Shown: in pieces, positions 31,718 to 38,599 of the stretch | Numbering within the stretch: the stretch's first letter is position 1 | Layout of the letters: the number at the start of each line of letters is the position of its first letter | From: Alphaproteobacteria bacterium | GTDB lineage: Bacteria > Pseudomonadota > Alphaproteobacteria > Micropepsales > Micropepsaceae | Length of the DNA stretch: 64,000 nucleotides | Direction of reading: 5' to 3' | Assembly (NCBI GenBank): GCA_028871345.1 | Contig: JAGWNK010000012.1 | Coordinates: 1 to 64,000, forward strand | Program-made: the position numbers and the translations under genes | The notes under the pieces: model-generated | What the model saw: the letters and a program-made list of their open reading frames with translations, nothing else | Told to the model about the DNA's origin: nothing | Databases searched by the model: none

Positions 31718-34627
31718 GTGGACCTAATATTGGACTCGATGAAGTTCGCCTTTTCCGCTGCATCGCTGCCCAAGCCCTTCGATTCTGCGCGCGCCGCTCG
31801 CACCTTCGAGCGGTTGGCGGAGCTGGGATACCGGCCGCAGGGCGATGTCGCCGCCTTGCTCGAGGGGGCCTTTGGCAACAGTCCGTTCCTCTGCCGCCTG
31901 GCGCTGCGCGAGCACGCCTTGCTGGACAAGCTGTTCGCCGATGGGCCGGCAGTCGTCGTCGAGCAGGCTATCAGCGATGCGTCTGCCGCTGCACGATGCA
32001 ACAAAGAAACCGAGGCAATGAAGTGCCTGCGCGAATCAAAGCGGCGCGCCGCCCTCGCCATTGCGCTGGCCGACATCGCTGAGGTCTGGCCGCTCAACGA
32101 GGTGACGTGTGCCTTGACCCGGTTCGCCGACGCGGCGGTGCGCGGTGCCCTGGGTTTCGCCTTGCGTGAAGCGTCTTGCGGGACCCCGCTCGAAGGCCAG
32201 GACGGCACCGCGCTTGAGGCGTCGACCGGACTCGTCGTCCTCGCCATGGGAAAATACGGCGCCTTCGAGCTCAATTATTCCAGCGACATCGATCTCATTG
32301 TCTTCTACGAGTCGGAGCGCTTCCCGTTCCAGAAGCGAGGCGATCCCCGCGGCGCCGCCGTCGATATCGTCAAGAAGCTCGTCAAATTGATCGGCGAGAT
32401 TACCGTCGACGGTTACGTGTTCCGTGTCGATTTGCGGCTGCGCCCGGACGCGGGCGCCACCCAGATCGCGATCTCGACCGAGGCGGCCGAGGCCTATTAC
32501 GAGGGCATGGGTCAGAACTGGGAGCGTGCCGCCATGATCAAGGCGCGCCCCTGCGCCGGCGATCTCGGCGCCGGCGGTCGGTTCATCGCCGCCATCGAAC
32601 CTTTCGTGTGGCGCCGCAATCTGGACTTTGCCGCGATCGAAGACATCCATTCGATCAAGCGGCAGATCCACGCCCATCGCGGCCATCATGAGATCGCGGT
32701 GGCCGGCCACAACATCAAGCTCGGCCGCGGCGGCATCCGCGAGATAGAATTTTTCGTGCAGACCCAGCAGCTGATCCTCGGCGGACGCGATCCGAGCCTC
32801 AGACGGCGCGGCACGCTTGATGCCCTCGCGGCGCTGCTGTCAAAGGACCGTGTCAGTGAAGCGGCGGCCGACGATCTTGCGGAATCGTACCGTTTCCTGC
32901 GCACGCTCGAGCATCGCCTGCAGATGGTGGAGGACGAGCAGACGCACACGGTTCCGAAGTCGGACGAGGGCGTCGCACATATTGCGGCCTTCCTGGGTTT
33001 TCGTACGACTGAAATGTTCGCGGCGGCGCTGAGGCAGGAGCTGGAGACCGTGCAGGGCCATTACGCGCGGCTGTTCGAACGCGCCGCCCCCTTGGCCGCG
33101 GACAGCGGCAGTCTGGTCTTCACCGGCGTCGAGGACGATCCAGAGACGCTGCAGACGCTAGTGCGCATGGGCTATCGCGACGCGGCCCATGTTTCGAGCG
33201 CCATCCGGGGCTGGCACCACGGTCGCATCCGCGCCATGCGCAGCTCGAGAGCCCGTGAGCTCCTGACCAAGCTGGTGCCTGCGCTGCTGGCGGCGCTTGC
33301 CGCCACGGCTGATCCCGACGCCGCCTTCGCCCAGTTCGATCGCTTCCTCACCAACTTGCCGGCCGGCGTACAGCTGTTCTCGCTGCTCTTGGCGCATTCG
33401 GAGATGCTGCGCCTGCTGGCCGAAGTGATGGGGTCTGCACCGCGGCTGGCCCAGCATCTGTCGCGCGCCCCATCGACGCTTGATGCCCTGCTCGACCCCG
33501 GGTTCCTGCACGCCTTGCCCGACCGCAAGGCGCTCGACGTCCAGTTTGACGCCCTGATCGCGCGCGCCGGCGGTTATGAAGGGGCGCTCGATGCCGCGCG
33601 CCGCTTCGCCAAGGAGCAGATATTCCGCGTCGGCGTGCAGGTGATCGAAGGTACGGCGCCTGCCGATGCGGCCGGCCCCGCCTTTGCGTCCGTCGCCGAA
33701 TGCATCACTTGCGGTCTCCTTGATCGCGTGGACGAGGAGCTGGCGGCCTCGGCAGGCATGGTGCGTGCCGGTGCGTTCGCCGTCATAGCGATGGGCAAGC
33801 TCGGTGGGCGCGAGATGACCGCCGGGAGCGACCTCGACCTGATCTTCGTCTACGACGCACCCGCCGACGTGGAGGCCTCGAACGGTCCGAAGCCGTTGGC
33901 GACGAGCCTCTATTACGGGCGGCTGGCGCAGCGGCTGATCGCGGCGCTCACCGTGCCCACCGCGGAAGGCGTGCTCTACGAGGTTGACATGCAGCTCAGG
34001 CCCACGGGCAACAAGGGACCTGTCGCCGTGAGCCTCGAATCCTTCAGGCGCTATCATGAAGCGGAGTCCTGGACCTGGGAACGCATGGCGCTGACGCGCG
34101 CGCGCCTCATCGCCGGCCCTTCCGAGTTGCGCGAGAACCTCGAGGCGATCATCCGTACCACGCTCTGCCGGCCGGTGGCGTGGTCCACGCTGCGCGGTGA
34201 TGCGCGCGAGATGCGCGCCAAGGTCGCCGCGCAGTACCGGGGTCGCAATCCCTGGGACCTCAAATACGCGCCCGGCGGGCTGATGGACATCGAGTTCACC
34301 GTGCAGACGCTGCAGCTGCGCCACGCGCCCGACGCCCCGGACCTGCTGTCGCCGAACACCCTCGACGCGCTCCACCGGCTCGAGCGGGCGGGCGCCTTGG
34401 AGGCGGATGCCGCCGCCGACTTGGCCGATGCCGCGCGGTTGCAGCACGCGCTGGCGCAGACGCTTCGCATCGCGCTCGAAGGCCCTCTGGACCCCGACGC
34501 GGCGACCCCCGGCCTCAAGATGCTGCTGGCGCGCGCCGCCGGGCTTGAAAGCTTCGAGGAAGTCCAGCGCCGCTTGGCCCATGTGCAGGCGGCCGCCCGG
34601 CGGCAGTTCGAGCGGGCGCTGGGTTAG
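31718..34627 (+). CDS. glnE: Bifunctional glutamine synthetase adenylyltransferase/adenylyl-removing enzyme
   Basis: 969 residues. Two nucleotidyltransferase domains: the N-terminal de-adenylylation domain (MGKYGAFELNYSSDIDLIVF) and the C-terminal adenylylation domain (MGKLGGREMTAGSDLDLIFV), each followed by the GlnD-UR_UTase-like helical domain (HNIKLGRGGIREIEFFVQTQ; KYAPGGLMDIEFTVQTLQL). Controls glutamine synthetase activity by AMP transfer in response to PII signals. Start GTG 31718; ATG 31739 (MKFAFSAASL) is possible. Length matches the family. Confidence 0.96.
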   Translation: MDLILDSMKFAFSAASLPKPFDSARAARTFERLAELGYRPQGDVAALLEGAFGNSPFLCRLALREHALLDKLFADGPAVVVEQAISDASAAARCNKETEAMKCLRESKRRAALAIALADIAEVWPLNEVTCALTRFADAAVRGALGFALREASCGTPLEGQDGTALEASTGLVVLAMGKYGAFELNYSSDIDLIVFYESERFPFQKRGDPRGAAVDIVKKLVKLIGEITVDGYVFRVDLRLRPDAGATQIAISTEAAEAYYEGMGQNWERAAMIKARPCAGDLGAGGRFIAAIEPFVWRRNLDFAAIEDIHSIKRQIHAHRGHHEIAVAGHNIKLGRGGIREIEFFVQTQQLILGGRDPSLRRRGTLDALAALLSKDRVSEAAADDLAESYRFLRTLEHRLQMVEDEQTHTVPKSDEGVAHIAAFLGFRTTEMFAAALRQELETVQGHYARLFERAAPLAADSGSLVFTGVEDDPETLQTLVRMGYRDAAHVSSAIRGWHHGRIRAMRSSRARELLTKLVPALLAALAATADPDAAFAQFDRFLTNLPAGVQLFSLLLAHSEMLRLLAEVMGSAPRLAQHLSRAPSTLDALLDPGFLHALPDRKALDVQFDALIARAGGYEGALDAARRFAKEQIFRVGVQVIEGTAPADAAGPAFASVAECITCGLLDRVDEELAASAGMVRAGAFAVIAMGKLGGREMTAGSDLDLIFVYDAPADVEASNGPKPLATSLYYGRLAQRLIAALTVPTAEGVLYEVDMQLRPTGNKGPVAVSLESFRRYHEAESWTWERMALTRARLIAGPSELRENLEAIIRTTLCRPVAWSTLRGDAREMRAKVAAQYRGRNPWDLKYAPGGLMDIEFTVQTLQLRHAPDAPDLLSPNTLDALHRLERAGALEADAAADLADAARLQHALAQTLRIALEGPLDPDAATPGLKMLLARAAGLESFEEVQRRLAHVQAAARRQFERALG

Positions 34628-34859
34628 ACGGAGGTGCGCGGGCGGGCGCCACCGGCTTGCCGGGAGCCGAGGATTGTCGGGTTCTCAGGCCTCGGCGGAC
34701 GGCGCACGCCCCGCCGGGGGCTGCCGCCAACATGGCCGGCCGGTTGTATCTGCCCGCCGGAATTGCCTTTGGCCTGCCGGATGAATGGCGTTGACCAAGG
34801 GTGCGCCGACGACTTGAATCCGGGCCGAGGCTGGGCCATAACCCGCCTCCCACTTGGAC

Positions 34860-34934
34860 GCGGGCGTAGCTCAGGGGTAGAGCATAACCTTGCCAAGGTT
34901 AGGGTCGGGCGTTCGATTCGCCTCGCCCGCTCCA
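34860..34934 (+). tRNA. tRNA-Gly (anticodon GCC)
   Basis: Cloverleaf read directly: acceptor GCGGGCG (34860-34866) pairs with CGCCCGC (34924-34930); D-arm GCTC-AGGGGTA-GAGC; anticodon stem TAACC/GGTTA with loop TTGCCAA, anticodon GCC at 34892-34894; T-arm GGGCG-TTCGATT-CGCCT; discriminator T and encoded CCA at 34932-34934. No truncated copy or integrase nearby, so it is not marked as an attachment site. The 232 bases before it (34628-34859) hold nothing I can identify. Confidence 0.96.
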
Positions 34935-35230
34935 AGTAGATCAAGAAAATCAAAGATTTGTCTGAGGGCGCGCCAAGCGCCCTTTTTGCTGTCCGCGCCG
35001 GGGAAGCATCGCGAGAGCGACCGGCGGGCGATCAGCTTGGCGCGAACGTGGGGCTGAAAGGAACGTCCTGCTCAGGGGCCGACAAAGCCTCTATTTCCTT
35101 CCTCGCAACGATCCCGCAGCGGATACCCCACATCGGCGATGATGCCGCAGGGCGGCGAACGCAATGGGGCTTGTCACCAGCTAAAAGAAATATCTAGTAT
35201 ATATGTTATAGGCAACGACCTCAGGCGGCG
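34935..35230 (+). promoter_or_regulatory. Intergenic region with AT-rich patch upstream of the NO module
   Basis: 296 bp without a gene. A conspicuous AT-rich stretch at about 35181-35209 (CTAAAAGAAATATCTAGTAT and then ATATGTTATA) stands out from GC-rich surroundings, 20-50 bases before the first gene of the NO module. It is a plausible promoter/operator for a Rrf2-type (NsrR) or FNR-type regulator, but I see no exact consensus palindrome. Confidence 0.35.
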
Positions 35231-36589
35231 GTGCGTCACATGTTCGGATCGGTGGTTTCCCGCTGGACCATGCTTCACTTCTGGGCGGCGTTCGGTTTGT
35301 TCGCGCTGGCCCAAGCGGCGATGGCGCTGGGATTTGCCTATCCTGACGTGCCGCTGTTCGCCCCCACGACATTGGCTGTCGTGCATCTTCTCACCATCGG
35401 CTGGATCACCGTGCTGATGTTGGGAGCCCTGCATCAGTTTCTGCCCGTCATCACGGCCCAGAGGATCGTGGCCGGCAGATCGGCGCTGATCTCGCTGGTC
35501 GCCATCCTCGGCGGCCTGTGCGGTATGGAAGCGGGCTTCCTCGCGATGGGCGGGGTGTTGCCGATGGCCTGTCTGATATGCCTTCCGGTCGGCGGCACGT
35601 TGGTGCTCGTCGGCCTGGTCACGGCGTCGGGCGTGCTCGCCCGGATTTTGTGGCGCACGCGGCCGCTTCCCTTCTCGGCGCGCTTCGTCGCCGTGGGGCT
35701 CGTCTTTCTGCTCGTCACGGCCGCGATGGGGATCGTGATGGGCCTGGTGTTCGCTTACCCGGACCTGGTGCCGTGGCCCGAGGCACTCTCGACCGGCTTC
35801 CATCTGCACCTGCTGGCCGGGCTCGTCGGCTGGTTCACTTTGACGGCCATCGGCGTCAGCTATCGGCTGCTCAGCATGTTCACGCTGGCGCCGGAGGAGC
35901 GGGGTGGGATCGGTACCGCCGTCTTCGTGCTGAGCGCCGGCGGCACAGCAGCGGCGTGGCTCATCGGCCTTGCCAATGCCGCGGGCTTGGCCGTTCCGGG
36001 CGAGACGGCTGCCCTTGGCGCGGCCGCAACGGGCGTTGCGCTCTACTTCGTCGACATGATCCGGCTCTATCGCGCGCGCCGCCGCCGCAAACTTGAGCTC
36101 AACACATCCATGGCCGTGCCGCCGCTTGCTGCATTTGCGGCCTGTCTCGTGGGAGTGTTGGCGATTGCCGCGGGAGATGATGCCTTCATTGGGCCGGTCG
36201 CTTATCTCTTCATTTTTGGCTGGCTGTCCGGTCTGGGGCTCAGTCAGCTCTACAAGATCGTCCCGTTCCTCACCTGGCTGCAGCGCTATGGCCATCTCCT
36301 CGGCAAGCAGGACGTACCACGCGTCCAGGACCTGGTCGATGAGCATCGCGACCGGCCGTGGTTCTGGCTCTATTTTGCGGCCGTTGCCTTCGGATTCCTC
36401 GCGGGCCTGGCTGGCTGGACGTTGGTCTGGCGCCTTGCCATCGCGACACACCTCGCGGCCACGCTGATGATTGCGCGGGCCCTTTGGCTCGCGCGGCGGC
36501 CTCAAGCTCCAACCTTGGGTCGGGAAAGGCCCATGGGACCGCGCCATTTCGGCATTCTTCCCTATCCGCACGGAGGTACTGTTCGATGA
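35231..36589 (+). CDS. Multi-spanning heme-copper-oxidase-like membrane protein of NO module
   Basis: 452 residues with about 12 hydrophobic helices. Conserved-looking His residues in membrane helices (AVVHLLTIGWITVLMLGALH; LSTGFHLHLLAGLVGWF) and the helix LMLGALHQFLPVITAQRIVA resemble cytochrome oxidase/NnrS-type heme-binding membrane proteins often found beside NO reductase genes. No catalytic copper-site motif is complete, so I do not call it an oxidase. GTG 35231 or ATG 35240 (MFGSVVSRW) starts it. The end overlaps the next gene (ATGA), the first link of a tightly packed operon. Confidence 0.7.
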   Translation: MRHMFGSVVSRWTMLHFWAAFGLFALAQAAMALGFAYPDVPLFAPTTLAVVHLLTIGWITVLMLGALHQFLPVITAQRIVAGRSALISLVAILGGLCGMEAGFLAMGGVLPMACLICLPVGGTLVLVGLVTASGVLARILWRTRPLPFSARFVAVGLVFLLVTAAMGIVMGLVFAYPDLVPWPEALSTGFHLHLLAGLVGWFTLTAIGVSYRLLSMFTLAPEERGGIGTAVFVLSAGGTAAAWLIGLANAAGLAVPGETAALGAAATGVALYFVDMIRLYRARRRRKLELNTSMAVPPLAAFAACLVGVLAIAAGDDAFIGPVAYLFIFGWLSGLGLSQLYKIVPFLTWLQRYGHLLGKQDVPRVQDLVDEHRDRPWFWLYFAAVAFGFLAGLAGWTLVWRLAIATHLAATLMIARALWLARRPQAPTLGRERPMGPRHFGILPYPHGGTVR

Positions 36590-36825
36590 CTGAGAATTCT
36601 CTTGTGACCGTCGACGTTCGCGAGACGTTGAAAGCAGGCGGAGAACCCTTCTCCGACATCATGAAGGCCGTGGCGGCGCTCAAACCGGGGCAGGGGGTCA
36701 AGCTGCTTGCCATCTTCAAGCCGGTGCCGCTGTTCGCGGTGATGGCCGAGAAGGGCTTCAGACACAGCGAGCGCGAAATCGGAGGCGGCGACTGGGAGGT
36801 CATCTTCACGCCGGCCGGCGCTTGA
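36586..36825 (+). CDS. DUF2249 protein (first of three)
   Basis: 79 residues from ATG 36586 behind CGGAGG. TVDVRETLKAGGEPFSDIMK, LKPGQGVKLLAIFKPVPLFA and EKGFRHSEREIGGGDWEVIF follow the DUF2249/SirA-like fold: D(V/L)R near the start, a middle 'P.PL' strand-loop and a closing W-x-(V/I) strand. Such proteins cluster with NO and iron-sulfur genes; the biochemical role is not known to me. Confidence 0.8.
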   Translation: MTENSLVTVDVRETLKAGGEPFSDIMKAVAALKPGQGVKLLAIFKPVPLFAVMAEKGFRHSEREIGGGDWEVIFTPAGA

Positions 36826-36842
36826 TCTGCCGGGTGCCGTCC

Positions 36843-37067
36843 ATGATCCGTCTCGATTTACGCGACCTCGAGCCGCCCGAGCCGATGCGGCGGGCACTCG
36901 AAGCGGTGGAGGGCCTCGGCCTCAGCGACGTCCTCGAGATCGTCACCGATCGCGAACCGATGCTGCTGCACAGAGAACTTGAGCGGCGCGGCCACCGCTA
37001 CGTAGCCAGCTGCTTAAATGGGGGCTTCACGACTACCGTTCGCCGCGCCAGGGAGACGAAGCCATGA
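36843..37067 (+). CDS. DUF2249 protein (second of three)
   Basis: 74 residues from ATG 36843: IRLDLRDLEPPEPMRRALEA, then LSDVLEIVTDREPMLLHREL and ERRGHRYVASCLNGGFTTTV. Same fold and motif order as its neighbours (LDLR start, DREP.LL loop). An upstream TTG at 36822 overlapping the previous stop is an alternative start. Overlaps the DUF59 gene by four bases. Confidence 0.78.
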   Translation: MIRLDLRDLEPPEPMRRALEAVEGLGLSDVLEIVTDREPMLLHRELERRGHRYVASCLNGGFTTTVRRARETKP

Positions 37068-37381
37068 CCACGGCCGCCGAGGTCAAAGAAGCGCTGAAAC
37101 AGGTGATCGATCCCGAACTTGGATACAACATCGTGGACCTCGGCCTCGTTTACGACGTCGACGTCGACTGCGATCTGGTCCGCATTCTGCTCACCACGAC
37201 AACCAAGGGCTGCCCTGCCACGGAATTCATCCGAAGCGGTGTCGAAGATTGCGCTGCTGGCGTCGCCGCCAAGGTCGAGGTCACCATGACCTGGGACCCA
37301 CCGTGGACTCCCGAAAAGATGAGCGATATGGCCAAGGAGCATTTCGGGGTGTCCACGGAACGCACGAGCGCGTGGCGGTGA
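37064..37381 (+). CDS. DUF59/MIP18-family metal-sulfur cluster assembly factor
   Basis: 105 residues. EVKEALKQVIDPELGYNIVD-LGLVYDV is the DUF59 signature, with TTTTKGCPATEFIRSGVEDC carrying the family's conserved Cys and VEVTMTWDPPWTPEKMSDMA the closing motif. SufT/PaaD-like proteins help mature Fe-S proteins. In an NO-exposed module repair of Fe-S clusters is a reasonable role (inference). ATGA overlap upstream and GTGA overlap downstream. Confidence 0.88.
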   Translation: MTTAAEVKEALKQVIDPELGYNIVDLGLVYDVDVDCDLVRILLTTTTKGCPATEFIRSGVEDCAAGVAAKVEVTMTWDPPWTPEKMSDMAKEHFGVSTERTSAWR

Positions 37382-37836
37382 ACATCGCTGCTCCCCGGCC
37401 AGAAACACCGTCTTTGCGGGCACTCAACCGGCTCTTCATCGAGGCGCTTCGGGCGCTGCACGCGCGCGGCGAGGGGGACTTCGCATGCCGCCTTGCCGCG
37501 AAAGCCTGGAGTGTCTCGCGCACGTCATGTCCGGCGGAGGCCGACAGGCTGACCGCGACCCTGCACGTTCTAGTTCGTCCACTAAAGAAGGAGAAGTCCA
37601 TGTCAGAACCCCAACAACTCGATGTCCGCCGGCTGCCGCCGCCGCAACGCCATGCGCTGATCTTCGAGACCTGCGGCAAGCTCGGTGCCGGCGATGCCGT
37701 CATGCTCGTCAATGACCACGATCCTAAGCCGCTCTACTACCAGTTCGAGGCAGAGCATCCTGGTCGCTTCGGCTGGGAATATGTCGAGGCGGGGCCCGAA
37801 GTGTGGAAGGTCCGCATCAGCCGCAAGGCTGCGTAG
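37378..37836 (+). CDS. Helical domain fused to DUF2249 (third of three), with internal start
   Basis: From GTG 37378, 152 residues: an N-terminal helical part (RALNRLFIEALRALHARGEG, FACRLAAKAWSVSRTSCPAE) then DUF2249 (LDVRRLPPPQRHALIFETCG, VMLVNDHDPKPLYYQFEAEH, GPEVWKVRISRKAA). In frame at 37600 is an ATG with an excellent AAGGAGAAGTCC leader that would make the 78-residue DUF2249 alone. Either the gene encodes a fusion, or both long and short products are made. The GTG overlaps the DUF59 stop as GTGA, favouring translation of the long form too. Confidence 0.75.
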   Translation: MNIAAPRPETPSLRALNRLFIEALRALHARGEGDFACRLAAKAWSVSRTSCPAEADRLTATLHVLVRPLKKEKSMSEPQQLDVRRLPPPQRHALIFETCGKLGAGDAVMLVNDHDPKPLYYQFEAEHPGRFGWEYVEAGPEVWKVRISRKAA

Positions 37837-37848
37837 AAGCCCGACGTC

Positions 37849-37907
37849 GGCACGCATTCGCAGAAGCCCGAATCCTCCTCCATGGTTGCCAATGCGAAGT
37901 GCGTGCC
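37849..37907 (+). repeat. Imperfect inverted repeat between DUF2249 gene and nsrR
   Basis: GGCACGCATTCGCA (37849-37862) and TGCGAAGTGCGTGCC (37893-37907) are complementary apart from one extra base, with a 30-base loop. It could end the upstream transcript or form part of the nsrR leader. No T-run. Confidence 0.4.
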
Positions 37908-38000
37908 GGCGGCGCGGGCCATGCCGCGGTGCATGGTGCGAGGCAAGTGACCCCATAATCGTCTTTGACGGCGGCACCGCCTCGAAAGGCCAACGAACGC

Positions 38001-38465
38001 ATGCGACTTACGCTGCAGACCGACTACGCGCTGCGGATACTTATGTTTGCTGGTATCAGGGGCGATGCTTTGTCGACGATCGACGAGATCGTGACACGTT
38101 TCGACATCTCCCGGGGTCATGCCATGAAGGTCGTCCATCGCCTCGGTCAGAAGGGCTATCTCAGGACGGTCCGCGGCAAGAACGGCGGCATGCGCCTGGC
38201 GCGGATTCCCTCGCAGATCAATGTCGGTGCCGTCGTCCGTGACATGGAGGGGGAACTGGGCGTTCTGGGCTGTTTGCAGGACGAGAAGGAATTCTGCCGC
38301 ATCCAGACCTGTTGCGTTCTGCGCGGCGCGCTGCATGAGGCGACCAAAGCCTTCCTCACCGCCCTCGACGTCCTAACCATCGCAGACCTCATCAAGCCAC
38401 ACCGGTCGATGACCAAGCTCCTCGATCTCGATCGCTCGATCGTACGATCTTCCAGACTGCGTTAG
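38001..38465 (+). CDS. nsrR: Rrf2-family NO-sensing regulator NsrR
   Basis: 154 residues from ATG 38001 (GAAAGGCC upstream). MRLTLQTDYALRILMFAGI is the Rrf2 start; then IDEIVTRFDISRGHAMKVVH, LGQKGYLRTVRGKNGGMRLA (winged helix and wing) and the cluster-ligand Cys in GCLQDEKEFCRIQTCCVLRG. NsrR holds an Fe-S cluster that NO destroys, relieving repression of NO detoxification genes. Its place directly before the NO reductase supports NsrR over IscR. Confidence 0.9.
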   Translation: MRLTLQTDYALRILMFAGIRGDALSTIDEIVTRFDISRGHAMKVVHRLGQKGYLRTVRGKNGGMRLARIPSQINVGAVVRDMEGELGVLGCLQDEKEFCRIQTCCVLRGALHEATKAFLTALDVLTIADLIKPHRSMTKLLDLDRSIVRSSRLR

Positions 38466-38599
38466 CTGAGGGAACTGCGTCGTCGATACGCTGCCCATGC
38501 GCGATGCGGACCTCCTGACGTGTTCCACTTGCCGCTGGTCGATCAGCGGATTAGCCTTTTGCAGCTTCGCAGCACTCGTTTCCTGCCAGGAGGGATGTC

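Noticed and set aside
34860-34934. tRNA-Gly as a phage/GTA attachment site
   Set aside because: No integrase and no second copy of the tRNA 3' end in the window; the GTA cluster is 17 kb away and separated by housekeeping genes.
37018-37377. DUF2249 gene starting at 37018
   Set aside because: That stretch is the out-of-frame shadow of the DUF59 gene; the GTG overlapping its stop is the natural start.
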